Positions 1-6,000 of a stretch of DNA of 8,621 nucleotides are shown here, piece by piece; the stretch's first letter is position 1; each line of letters begins with the position of its first letter. The translations under genes and the position numbers were made by a program. The notes beneath the pieces were generated by a model. The model worked only from the letters and a program-made list of their open reading frames with translations. It was not told where the DNA came from and searched no databases. Origin of the DNA: an uncultured Lachnospiraceae bacterium (lineage in GTDB: Bacteria; Bacillota_A; Clostridia; Lachnospirales; Lachnospiraceae); assembly GCA_900556645.1 (NCBI GenBank), contig USPJ01000034.1:1-8621 (forward strand), written 5' to 3'.

Positions 1-157
1 CGGTGATCTGAGTGGTGGAGAGCGTGGACGTGTGTCTTTGGCAAAGCTGATGCTTGGCAAGGCGAATTTTTTAATTCTCGATGAGCCGACGAATCATTTG
101 GATATTTTTTCAAAAGAAATATTGGAATCGGTGCAGCGGCGATTGCATCAGGAGTAG
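1..157 (+). pseudogene. ABC-F family ATPase fragment, cut at both ends
   Basis: The frame starting at base 2 reads an ABC-F ATPase segment. It shows the ABC signature LSGGE followed by [10 protein letters not shown], then the Walker B strand FLILDEP and the D-loop TNHLD. ABC-F proteins are soluble tandem-ATPase translation or antibiotic-resistance factors that act on the ribosome. Family resemblance holds to about ILE (119-127). After that the frame reads SVQRRLHQE and stops at TAG (155-157), so the H-loop (usually VSHDR) and the C-terminal part are absent. The 5' part lies outside the window. The same bases from about 112 onward also read in another frame as the N-terminus of the oleate hydratase, so the gene is truncated by a junction and not by a simple nonsense change. 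Which ABC-F subfamily it belongs to cannot be told from so short a piece. Confidence 0.8.
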
Positions 158-348
158 GTGCAACGGCAATTGCATTAAAAAAACACCAGTCAGGTAAGAA
201 ATCTGAAAATAAGACAGATAAAAAAGCATCTGCCCAAAATCAGGAGTACCGCAACACAGAGAGAGGAAAAGATCAGAAAAACAGTAAAGGAATCTACTAC
301 ACAAATGGAAATTATGAAGCATTTGCAAGACCAAAGAAACCGGAAGGC
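112..348 (+). other. In-frame N-terminal extension of oleate hydratase lacking a start codon
   Basis: This stretch is open in the frame of the downstream ohyA ORF; the nearest upstream stop is TGA at 82-84. It encodes a small-residue hydrophobic segment at 121-180 ([20 protein letters not shown]), then a Lys/Asn/Gln-rich polar linker, then YYTNGNYEAFARPKKPEGV. That last block matches the normal start of Firmicutes oleate hydratases. As I recall the Staphylococcus aureus protein, its initiator Met aligns with the Ile codon at 292-294 here, so about 57 or more extra residues precede the usual start. No ATG, GTG or TTG occurs in frame between 85 and 348. The authentic start has probably been lost at the ABC-F junction (112-127). 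The hydrophobic segment is inferred to be a membrane tether. Confidence 0.7.
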
Positions 349-2082
349 GTGGACGATAGAAATGCTTACATTGTAGGAAGTGGATTGGCAGCATTGGCAA
401 CGGCATGCTTCTTAGTACGTGATGCACAGATGCCGGGGTCACATATTCATATTTTAGAGGCAATGGATGTTGCCGGTGGTGCATGTGATGGTATTTTGGA
501 TCCAACCAGAGGCTATGTAATGCGTGGAGGACGTGAGATGGAAAACCATTTTGAATGTCTGTGGGATTTATTCCGAAGCATTCCGTCTTTGGAAACACCG
601 GGTGTCTCTGTATTAGATGAATACTACTGGCTGAATAAAGAAGATCCAAACTACTCCTTGTGTCGTGCAACCGTAGACCGTGGAAAGGATGCACATACGG
701 ACGGTAAATTCAATCTCAGTCAAAAGGGCTGCATGGAAATTATGAAGCTGTTCATGACCAAGGATGAAGATTTGTATGATAAGACAATCGAAGATGTATT
801 CGATGAAGAAGTATTTGATTCTACTTTCTGGTTATATTGGAGAACCATGTTTGCCTTTGAAAACTGGCACAGTGCTTTGGAGATGAAGCTTTACTTCCAG
901 AGATTCATCCATCATATTGCAGGTCTTCCTGATTTCAGTGCACTGAAATTTACCAAATACAATCAGTATGAGTCATTAATTCTTCCGATGCAGAAATATC
1001 TGGAAGATGCGGGAGTTGACTTCCAGTTTAATACAGAAGTAACAAATGTAATCTTTGAATTTGAGAATAACCGAAAGGTAGCAAAGGCGATTGAATGTAA
1101 GGTAAAAGGCGTAGAAAACGGAATCGTGCTCACGGAAGATGACCTTGTATTTGTAACCAACGGAAGCTGTACGGAGGGTACGATTTACGGTGACCAGGAT
1201 CATGCACCAAACGGTGATGCCGAGGTGAGAACAAGCGGCTGCTGGAGCCTTTGGAAAAACATTGCAAAACAGGATCCTTCATTTGGACATCCGGAAAAAT
1301 TCTGTTCTGATGTGGCAAAGACAAACTGGGAATCTGCAACGATTACCACCTTGGATGACAAGATTATCCCATACATCACCAATATCTGTAAACGTGATCC
1401 GAGAAGCGGTAAGGTAGTAACCGGTGGTATTGTAAGCTGTCAGGATTCCAGTTGGCTGTTAAGCTGGACCATTAACAGACAGGGTCAGTTTAAATCACAG
1501 GAAAAAGATAAAGTATGTGTCTGGGTATATGGATTATTTACCGATGTTCCTGGCGACTATGTGAAAAAACCAATGAAGGAATGTACCGGTAAAGAAATTA
1601 CACAAGAGTGGTTATATCATATCGGTGTACCGGTGGATCAGATTGAGGAACTGTCAGAGAAGAGTGCGGTATGTGTTCCAACGATGATGCCTTACGTTAC
1701 AGCATTTTTCATGCCGAGAACCAAGGGAGATCGTCCAGATGTCATCCCGGATGGCTGTGTGAATTTTGCATTCTTAGGACAGTTTGCACAAACGCCGAGA
1801 GATACGGTATTTACCACAGAGTATTCCGTAAGAACCGCAATGGAAGCTGTGTACGGACTGCTTGGTGTAGACAGAGGCGTACCGGAGGTATGGGGCAGTG
1901 TTTATGATATTCGTGAATTATTAGACAGCTCCGTGAAGCTTATGGATGGTAAATCTCCACTTGAAATCGAATTGCCGGGTCCGCTGAATGTGTTGAAGAA
2001 ACCGTTACTGCGGGTTGTAAAAGGAACGGTAGTGGAAAAGGTATTGCGTGATCATGATGTAATCAAAGAGGGAATGCTCTAA
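349..2082 (+). CDS. ohyA: Oleate hydratase (MCRA family, FAD-dependent), start ambiguous
   Basis: The enzyme adds water to the cis-9 double bond of unsaturated fatty acids, turning oleate into 10-hydroxystearate. This is a detoxification and lipid-modification activity known in gut Firmicutes. Residues are numbered from the GTG at 349. The FAD-binding Rossmann start is YIVGSGLAAL (7-16). The RGGREMENHFECLWDL loop holds E63, and Y182 lies in KLYFQRF. Adding 19 gives E82 and Y201, the catalytic numbering reported for the S. aureus enzyme. The C-terminal FAD region is FLGQFAQTPRDTVFTTEYSVR (about 474-494). Length from the usual family start (codon 292) is 597 aa, close to the usual ~590, so the core is intact. 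GTG 349 is only the first legal start codon: it has no properly spaced RBS and would discard the conserved NYEAFARP block. Coding really begins upstream. No promoter is visible because the 5' flank is the ABC-F fragment. Confidence 0.93.
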   Translation: MDDRNAYIVGSGLAALATACFLVRDAQMPGSHIHILEAMDVAGGACDGILDPTRGYVMRGGREMENHFECLWDLFRSIPSLETPGVSVLDEYYWLNKEDPNYSLCRATVDRGKDAHTDGKFNLSQKGCMEIMKLFMTKDEDLYDKTIEDVFDEEVFDSTFWLYWRTMFAFENWHSALEMKLYFQRFIHHIAGLPDFSALKFTKYNQYESLILPMQKYLEDAGVDFQFNTEVTNVIFEFENNRKVAKAIECKVKGVENGIVLTEDDLVFVTNGSCTEGTIYGDQDHAPNGDAEVRTSGCWSLWKNIAKQDPSFGHPEKFCSDVAKTNWESATITTLDDKIIPYITNICKRDPRSGKVVTGGIVSCQDSSWLLSWTINRQGQFKSQEKDKVCVWVYGLFTDVPGDYVKKPMKECTGKEITQEWLYHIGVPVDQIEELSEKSAVCVPTMMPYVTAFFMPRTKGDRPDVIPDGCVNFAFLGQFAQTPRDTVFTTEYSVRTAMEAVYGLLGVDRGVPEVWGSVYDIRELLDSSVKLMDGKSPLEIELPGPLNVLKKPLLRVVKGTVVEKVLRDHDVIKEGML

Positions 2083-2140
2083 AAGAGATGAACCATTCCC
2101 CTAATTTTAGGAAGCTAAGAGAAGATAACAGCTCTATATT

Positions 2141-2176
2141 AAAAAAGCGGAAGTCTGATGGACTTCTGCTTTTTTT
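2141..2176 (+). terminator. Intrinsic terminator of ohyA
   Basis: AGCGGAAGTC (2146-2155) pairs with GACTTCTGCT (2161-2170) around the 5-base loop TGATG. One G-T wobble lies in the stem, and a T-run follows to 2176. The A-run at 2141-2146 pairs with this T-tract, so the structure could also stop transcription arriving on the minus strand. It lies about 60 bp after the ohyA stop. Confidence 0.9.
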
Positions 2177-2370
2177 GAGTTAGAAAATTTATGTAAATGT
2201 TAATTATGTTTTGACGAAGTACAGCAACCATACATAAAAATTATATACAATCACTGCCCTCTTTTGATGTTAAAAACAGTATATTGGAAAAATGTGACCA
2301 AACCATGTAGGAAATAAAAAGAAACTCTAAAAAATCCTTAAAAAAGCGAAAAGGAAATATTAAGAAAATG

Positions 2371-2392
2371 GGGAGGAAATTAATTTCCTCCC
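2371..2392 (-). terminator. Perfect 22-bp palindrome, probable terminator of the 49-aa ORF
   Basis: GGGAGGAAATT (2371-2381) is followed directly by its exact reverse complement AATTTCCTCCC (2382-2392). Read on the minus strand, the hairpin is followed by CATTTTCTTAATATTTCC, a T-rich but interrupted tail. On the plus strand the flank is not T-rich. The TAA of the 49-aa ORF (2380-2382) sits at the centre. A dimeric DNA-binding protein site is an alternative reading. Confidence 0.6.
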
Positions 2393-2529
2393 GGTCCATC
2401 CTGCCGAGGTCTTGAGGACTCCGGCAAAGGCTCAACGGAACCTTCTTTTGGAGGTTTTCCGTTTTTGGCTGCTTCTGCTTTTACAGAAGTCCGATGACAA
2501 TTTTTTGAATTTTGTTTTTCCTGTTCCAT
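2380..2529 (-). CDS. Small hydrophilic 49-aa protein, unknown function
   Basis: The ATG at 2529 follows AAAGGAG with a spacer of about 5 bases, which is why it is preferred over an upstream in-frame TTG at 2613 that has no RBS. The 49-aa product is very polar. It has a Lys/Glu/Asn-rich first half with a single Cys (C11), then a Pro-rich stretch (KPPKEGSVEPLPESSRPR), and ends in QDGPGGN. There is no signal peptide or membrane segment. The gene is divergent to the lipoprotein gene, and its TAA lies inside a perfect palindrome that can act as its terminator. RBS, length and terminator together argue that it is expressed. I do not recognise the family. It could be a small regulatory or ribosome-associated protein, or a peptide precursor, but nothing here decides between these, and no modification enzyme is adjacent. 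Confidence 0.6.
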   Translation of the reverse strand: MEQEKQNSKNCHRTSVKAEAAKNGKPPKEGSVEPLPESSRPRQDGPGGN

Positions 2530-2597
2530 AGTCGCTCCTTTCTTCGGATAATAGTATGTGTAAAAGGAGAATAAATATAAGCCTAGAATGGAAAAAT

Positions 2598-2628
2598 TTG
2601 TTTTACAGACCAAGAGATTTAGTATAAA
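2598..2628 (+). promoter_or_regulatory. Candidate promoter of the lipoprotein gene
   Basis: A good -10 TATAAA (2623-2628) lies about 50 bp upstream of the lipoprotein ATG. The -35 is less certain. TTGTTT (2598-2603) gives a 19-bp spacer and TTTACA (2602-2607) gives a 15-bp spacer, both off the ideal 17. On the opposite strand TACTAT (2556-2551) could be the -10 for the divergent 49-aa ORF, but I see no matching -35. Confidence 0.45.
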
Positions 2629-2678
2629 ATGAGAACGTGAGTGGAAAAAGAGCTCATTATAGAAAACAGGAGGAAATT

Positions 2679-3152
2679 ATGAAAATACAGAAAAAGATGA
2701 AATTTCTGGCAATACCGCTGCTGTTAGCTGTCATATTATCAGCGTGTTCAGGTAAAACCAGCAAGTCCTATACCTTCAGGGTAGAAACAGGAGATAGCAT
2801 AAAGGTAGAATTAGATACTTCCGAAGATTATGATTTAGAGCAGGAAAATGGTCGATTTATGGTTGTAAATGGAGAGGAAACTGTATTGGAAGGATGTTTC
2901 ATTACAGAAGAAACCTATGAGCAGTATCAGAGCATTAAGTCTAATGCAAGTGTAGAGGTTCTCAAAGAGGACAAGAAAGACGAAAATAGATATTTCTTTT
3001 ATAAATGTGAGGGAAGTGGGGGAACCGAGTATGATTATGTGCTCTGGATAGAAGGTTCCCATACAGGTATCCTAATGGGAGGGCTGGAAGGACAGGAGGC
3101 TGCGGAATCCGCATTTGAGAGAATTTCTTTTAGCGTGGATACAGAGGAATAA
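2679..3152 (+). CDS. Small predicted lipoprotein, unknown function
   Basis: The ATG at 2679 follows AGGAGG with good spacing. This is preferred over a GTG at 2637 that would put 14 polar residues ahead of the signal peptide. The 157-aa product begins with a lipoprotein signal: basic KIQKKMK, hydrophobic FLAIPLLLAVI, and lipobox LSAC with the lipidated Cys at residue 23. The mature ~135-residue part is acidic and looks beta-strand rich (YTFRVETGDSIKVELDTSE, later YFFYKCEG and YDYVLWIEG). It should sit on the outer face of the cytoplasmic membrane. C67 and C109 in the mature chain could form a disulphide if conditions allow. It is transcribed alone, with its own promoter region and terminator. 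I do not recognise a family, and no transporter partner gene is adjacent. Confidence 0.85.
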   Translation: MKIQKKMKFLAIPLLLAVILSACSGKTSKSYTFRVETGDSIKVELDTSEDYDLEQENGRFMVVNGEETVLEGCFITEETYEQYQSIKSNASVEVLKEDKKDENRYFFYKCEGSGGTEYDYVLWIEGSHTGILMGGLEGQEAAESAFERISFSVDTEE

Positions 3153-3183
3153 AAAATATTGTTATGAAAAATAGGAGGAAAGA

Positions 3184-3212
3184 AAGTGGCACCACGGTGT
3201 CACTTCTTTTTT
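3184..3212 (+). terminator. Terminator shared by the convergent lipoprotein and M23 genes
   Basis: AAGTGGCAC (3184-3192) pairs with GTGTCACTT (3197-3205) around loop CACG, with one G-T wobble, followed by CTTTTTT on the plus strand. It ends the lipoprotein transcript. The stop codon of the converging M23 gene (3200-3202) lies inside the 3' arm. The minus-strand tail (TCTTTCCTCC) is weaker, so termination in that direction is less certain. Confidence 0.8.
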
Positions 3213-4246
3213 GCCTTTTTATACTCCTCCACCGCAGGGTCTTTCATTTGGATAACCCGAGTCCATTCCTTGGAATTTTCTTTCTTTACAGCTTCGGACT
3301 GATTACTGCGTAAAAATCGTACCAAGTTATAAGGATTAATCCAGATTTCGGAATTTCCGTCTTTTTGGCATTCATCAAAAATAAGCTGGATACCGAAATG
3401 AAGATGTACCTCATCAATGTTGTTGGTGTTTTCTGTGGTGCTGTATCCCGTGTGTCCCATGTAACCGATAACGTCTCCGGCAGTTACAATACTGCCTTCT
3501 TTTAAGCATTTTTGATAAGGAAGGTTTTGACGCAGATGGGCGTAATAGTAATAACGTTTTTTGTCAAAGCTGCGAATGCCGATACGCCAGCCCCCGTACT
3601 GGTTCCAGCCGATGGCTTCTACATAGCCGGATTCTACGGCGATAATAGGTGTGCCGATTTGTCCCATCATATCGTGTCCAAGGTGAGGGCGGTTGTAGCC
3701 GTAGGTTCTGGAAACACCGAAATCGTCGTAATCTGCATAAGGGAATCCCTTTGCAATAGGAGAAAAAGCTTTTAATCCATAGTGGGTTTCATATTTGCCG
3801 CTGCCGGCAGCAGTCTCTATTTTATATTCTCCTACATAGCCGTCCAGAACAGCAGAATAGGCCTCTAAATAATAGTCATAGGAGGCCAGATTTTTCGTCA
3901 GCTTCTTCATAGTAGTCTTACCGGAGGTGATTTTTTCAGCGGCTTCCGTAATTTTCTGAGGACAGCTATCGGAAAAAGTGCCTCCGTTGTTGGCGGCCGC
4001 ATATGCCAGTAGCTCAATCCAGTTGACAGGATGCTTGCTGCCATGGCTTTCTACATCTAAATCATAAGCGGTTAAAAGTGCTTCATAAGAAACATTAAAA
4101 TCTACCCATTTAATATAATCTTTTTTTGCGTGGGAGGTCTCTGCTGTTCGGGTCTGTTGGTTCAGTTGTATAAGGGCAGTACACAACACCAGCAGGCAGA
4201 GACATTCCACGACAATTACCAGTTTGGATTTAAAAAGAAAGTGCAT
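3200..4246 (-). CDS. Membrane-anchored M23 (LytM-type) peptidoglycan endopeptidase
   Basis: This 348-aa protein has an N-terminal membrane anchor (about residues 9-28) and a C-terminal M23/LytM zinc-peptidase domain facing the wall. The full site is visible. HLGHD gives H188 and D192, YYYYAHL gives H237, and HLHFGIQ gives H281 and H283. These fit the HxxxD...H...HxH pattern of LytM, with H188, D192 and H283 as zinc ligands and H237 and H281 catalytic, so the enzyme should cleave peptide cross-bridges or stems. The middle (about 44-165, starting KWVDFNVSYEALLTAYDLD) is a helical region common ahead of M23 domains in Clostridia. The tail is Lys-rich. The ATG at 4246 has only a weak, distant RBS (CAGG about 10 bases upstream), in the 3' arm of a long hairpin. 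It lies 73 bp downstream of azlD on the same strand. It may share that transcript or be insulated from it. Confidence 0.92.
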   Translation of the reverse strand: MHFLFKSKLVIVVECLCLLVLCTALIQLNQQTRTAETSHAKKDYIKWVDFNVSYEALLTAYDLDVESHGSKHPVNWIELLAYAAANNGGTFSDSCPQKITEAAEKITSGKTTMKKLTKNLASYDYYLEAYSAVLDGYVGEYKIETAAGSGKYETHYGLKAFSPIAKGFPYADYDDFGVSRTYGYNRPHLGHDMMGQIGTPIIAVESGYVEAIGWNQYGGWRIGIRSFDKKRYYYYAHLRQNLPYQKCLKEGSIVTAGDVIGYMGHTGYSTTENTNNIDEVHLHFGIQLIFDECQKDGNSEIWINPYNLVRFLRSNQSEAVKKENSKEWTRVIQMKDPAVEEYKKAKKK

Positions 4247-4255
4247 AAATATAGA

Positions 4256-4300
4256 AACCTGAACGTACTTTTTAGTTAATTTATGTGTACGGTTCAGGTT
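4256..4300 (-). promoter_or_regulatory. Long imperfect hairpin between azlD and the M23 gene
   Basis: AACCTGAACGTAC (4256-4268) and GTACGGTTCAGGTT (4287-4300) pair over 13 bp with one bulged base, around an 18-base AT-rich loop. On the minus strand the hairpin follows the azlD stop by about 20 bp and is followed by TCTATATTT, so it may be a weak or leaky terminator. The weak CAGG ribosome-binding sequence of the M23 gene lies in its 3' arm and would be paired. Translational control of the peptidase is therefore possible. Confidence 0.55.
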
Positions 4301-4319
4301 TTATGCGATGAAGGAAGGA

Positions 4320-4628
4320 TTAACAGATAAATAGTTCTAAAACAAATACCACGGCACAGGCAATGACTGCCACTTGAAACAGACTTCCGCCAAACCATGC
4401 GATAAGCATTGCCACAATGAGAGCAGCCAGACCGGAGATAGGGCTTCCGGTAGCATCCAGAATGGCAGGAAAAGTCATAACTGCCAGTGTTACATAAGGT
4501 ACATAATATAGAAAAGAGCGAATAAAAGGGCTCTTGATTTCTTTGCGAATCAGGGTCAGAGGTAGTACACGAATGAGGTAAGTGACCACCGCCATAACCA
4601 GAATATAGATATAAGGATTATGTTTCAT
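4320..4628 (-). CDS. azlD: AzlD-type branched-chain amino acid export subunit
   Basis: The 102-aa integral membrane protein has the usual AzlD length and pattern: YILVMAVVTYLIRVLPLTLI with the conserved TYxxRxLP-like motif in the first helix, then YYVPYVTLAVMTFPAIL, then two further helices to the C-terminus. AzlD is the small partner of AzlC. Together they export branched-chain amino acids and toxic analogues such as 4-azaleucine. The ATG (4628) overlaps the azlC end by 11 bp. Its RBS (AAAGGAGG, 9 bases upstream) lies inside azlC, so the two are translationally coupled. No Lrp-type regulator gene is next to the pair, unlike the azlB arrangement in Bacillus. Confidence 0.92.
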   Translation of the reverse strand: MKHNPYIYILVMAVVTYLIRVLPLTLIRKEIKSPFIRSFLYYVPYVTLAVMTFPAILDATGSPISGLAALIVAMLIAWFGGSLFQVAVIACAVVFVLELFIC

Positions 4629-5340
4629 CAGATGATTCCTCCTTTACCGGGAAAAAATATGCTGCCAGAGCAGAAATCACAACGGTCAAAAGAATGGTAC
4701 GCACACCGGAGCTGATATTGGAAACCAGAGGAAGCTTTGCAAAAGCGAAGCTTGCCGCCATGGAAACAGCTACGATTCCGGCAATAATCTTGCTTTTTCT
4801 GGCAGGTGGAATGATAATAGCAATAAACATTCCGTAAAGTCCTACACTCAAAGCACTTACAATATTTGCAGGCAAGATGTTTCCCATCACAACGCCCAAA
4901 TAAGTGCCGATGGACCAGCCTGGAACAGCAATTGCAATGGCACCGAAGGTATAGAAAGGATTCAGCTTGCCGGGAACGGCAATGGAGATTCCGAAAATTT
5001 CATCGGTCACATCATAACCGATGATTAATCTATGTAGCAGCGGGGTGTCAGAAGGGATTTTCTGACTGAGAGCACAGGACATCAGCAGATACCTTGCATT
5101 TGCCACAAATTCCATAATGGCAACTTCCAGATAGCTGGCTCCGGCGGCAATCAGGGTAAAGCCTGCAAATTCTCCTGCAGAAGCATTTAGGGTAAAGCTG
5201 GCAAGCATTGCCTGCAAAGCAGTCAATCCTGCGTTTTTTGCTGTAATACCAAGTGTAAATGAAACGGCGAAATAGCCGAGAGCGATAGGGATGCCGTCTT
5301 TGACACCCTTTTGAAACCACGTTTTATTATCTAATGGCAT
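4618..5340 (-). CDS. azlC: AzlC family branched-chain amino acid permease
   Basis: The 240-aa polytopic membrane protein has the usual AzlC length. Recognisable blocks are the first helices (DGIPIALGYFAVSFTLGITA), QAMLASFTLNASAGEFAG, the NARYLLMS motif (81-88), GYDVTDEIFGIS, and Gly/Ala-rich helices to a charged C-terminus (KEESSDET). AzlC is the main translocating subunit for efflux of leucine, isoleucine and valine with AzlD. The ATG at 5340 follows GGAGG with a spacer of about 8 bases. It is the first gene of the azlCD unit, transcribed divergently from the ybaK gene from a shared 108-bp region. The actual substrate cannot be read from sequence. Confidence 0.93.
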   Translation of the reverse strand: MPLDNKTWFQKGVKDGIPIALGYFAVSFTLGITAKNAGLTALQAMLASFTLNASAGEFAGFTLIAAGASYLEVAIMEFVANARYLLMSCALSQKIPSDTPLLHRLIIGYDVTDEIFGISIAVPGKLNPFYTFGAIAIAVPGWSIGTYLGVVMGNILPANIVSALSVGLYGMFIAIIIPPARKSKIIAGIVAVSMAASFAFAKLPLVSNISSGVRTILLTVVISALAAYFFPVKEESSDET

Positions 5341-5373
5341 GAGAATTTCCTCCAGTAGTAAATTTCCATATCT

Positions 5374-5403
5374 ATTTTAGTACATTTCTTGTAATTAGTC
5401 TAA
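5374..5403 (-). promoter_or_regulatory. Candidate promoter of azlCD
   Basis: On the minus strand TTAGAC (5403-5398) and TAAAAT (5379-5374) are separated by 18 bp, about 35 bp upstream of the azlC ATG. The -35 overlaps the spacer of the divergent ybaK promoter, so the two promoters probably compete or share control. Confidence 0.5.
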
Positions 5404-5417
5404 CGAATCTTTATAAT
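5389..5417 (+). promoter_or_regulatory. Sigma-A-type promoter of the ybaK gene
   Basis: TTGTAA (5389-5394), a 17-bp spacer and a perfect TATAAT (5412-5417) lie about 32 bp before the ATG. This gives a short leader that carries the GAGGAGG ribosome binding site (5434-5440). Confidence 0.8.
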
Positions 5418-5448
5418 ATACTATGAAATAGATGAGGAGGAGAGAAAA

Positions 5449-5916
5449 ATGTCGATTGAAAAAGTAAGAGCATATTTTAAAGAACAGGGAATTGAGGATA
5501 AGATACAGGAATTTGAGGTATCCAGTGCAACGGTGGAGTTGGCGGCACAGGCATTGGGATGTGAACCGGAGAGGATTGCAAAAAGCATTACCTTTCAGGC
5601 AGGAGACCGGATAATCATGATTGTAACCGCAGGGGATCAGAAAATTGACAATCCCAAATACAAGGCACAGTTTGGAACCAAGGCAAAAATGCTTGCCAGA
5701 GAGGAAGCAGAGGATTTGATTGGACATGCAGTAGGCGGAGTCTGTCCTTTTGCGGTAAATGAAGGAGTGGAAATCTATTTGGATGAATCCTTAAAACGCT
5801 TTGAGACTGTATTCCCGGCTTGTGGAAGTTCTAACAGTGCGGCAGAATTTACCATACCGGAGTTGGAAAAATACACGAATTATCTGGAGTGGATAGATGT
5901 GTGCAAAAATGGGTAA
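5449..5916 (+). CDS. YbaK/EbsC family aminoacyl-tRNA deacylase
   Basis: The 155-aa single-domain protein belongs to the YbaK/ProX trans-editing family. These enzymes hydrolyse mischarged tRNA (for example Cys-tRNA-Pro or Ala-tRNA-Pro) in the cytosol and so protect translation fidelity. Visible blocks are FEVSSATVELAAQALGCEPERIAKSITF with K45 at the position of the family's essential lysine, then GDQKIDNPKYKAQFG, the active-site loop GHAVGGVCPFAV (92-103), and the C-terminal PACGSSNSAAEFTIPELEKY. The ATG at 5449 has an ideal RBS 8 bases upstream. It is a monocistronic gene with its own promoter. I see no strong terminator between it and the GGDEF gene 84 bp away, so some read-through is possible. 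The charged tRNA it edits cannot be decided from sequence. Confidence 0.9.
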   Translation: MSIEKVRAYFKEQGIEDKIQEFEVSSATVELAAQALGCEPERIAKSITFQAGDRIIMIVTAGDQKIDNPKYKAQFGTKAKMLAREEAEDLIGHAVGGVCPFAVNEGVEIYLDESLKRFETVFPACGSSNSAAEFTIPELEKYTNYLEWIDVCKNG

Positions 5917-5940
5917 ATAGTAATAATGCCGTTGATATAC

Positions 5941-5970
5941 TTGACTTTTGTAGAAGAGGAAAAGTATACT
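5941..5970 (+). promoter_or_regulatory. Promoter of the GGDEF gene
   Basis: TTGACT (5941-5946), an 18-bp spacer and TATACT (5965-5970) lie about 30 bp upstream of the ATG. The -10 is embedded in the perfect 10-bp palindrome AAGTATACTT (5962-5971), which could be a small operator or chance in AT-rich DNA. Confidence 0.75.
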
Positions 5971-6000
5971 TAAAGTAGGTATATACATAAGGAAATTGAG

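Noticed and set aside
2401..2427. Imperfect hairpin TGCCGAGGTC/GGACTCCGGCA
   Set aside because: It lies inside the 49-aa coding region, has a bulge and no T-tract. It is probably a result of the codons used.
2241..2435. 64-codon minus-strand ORF
   Set aside because: It overlaps the palindrome and the 49-aa gene in another frame, has no RBS, and the composition looks like translated AT-rich spacer.
2530..2613. Longer version of the 49-aa ORF starting at TTG 2613, which would add a hydrophobic N-terminus
   Set aside because: No RBS precedes the TTG, while the ATG at 2529 has AAAGGAG at good spacing.
3187..3292. GTG ORF on the plus strand after AGGAGGAAAGAAA
   Set aside because: The RBS-like sequence is good, but the frame lies antisense over the M23 gene, starts inside a terminator and soon stops, with no protein-like composition.
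5965..5970. Palindrome AAGTATACTT as a specific operator
   Set aside because: It is short and coincides with a consensus-like -10 in AT-rich DNA. Chance is enough to explain it, so it is only noted in the promoter entry.
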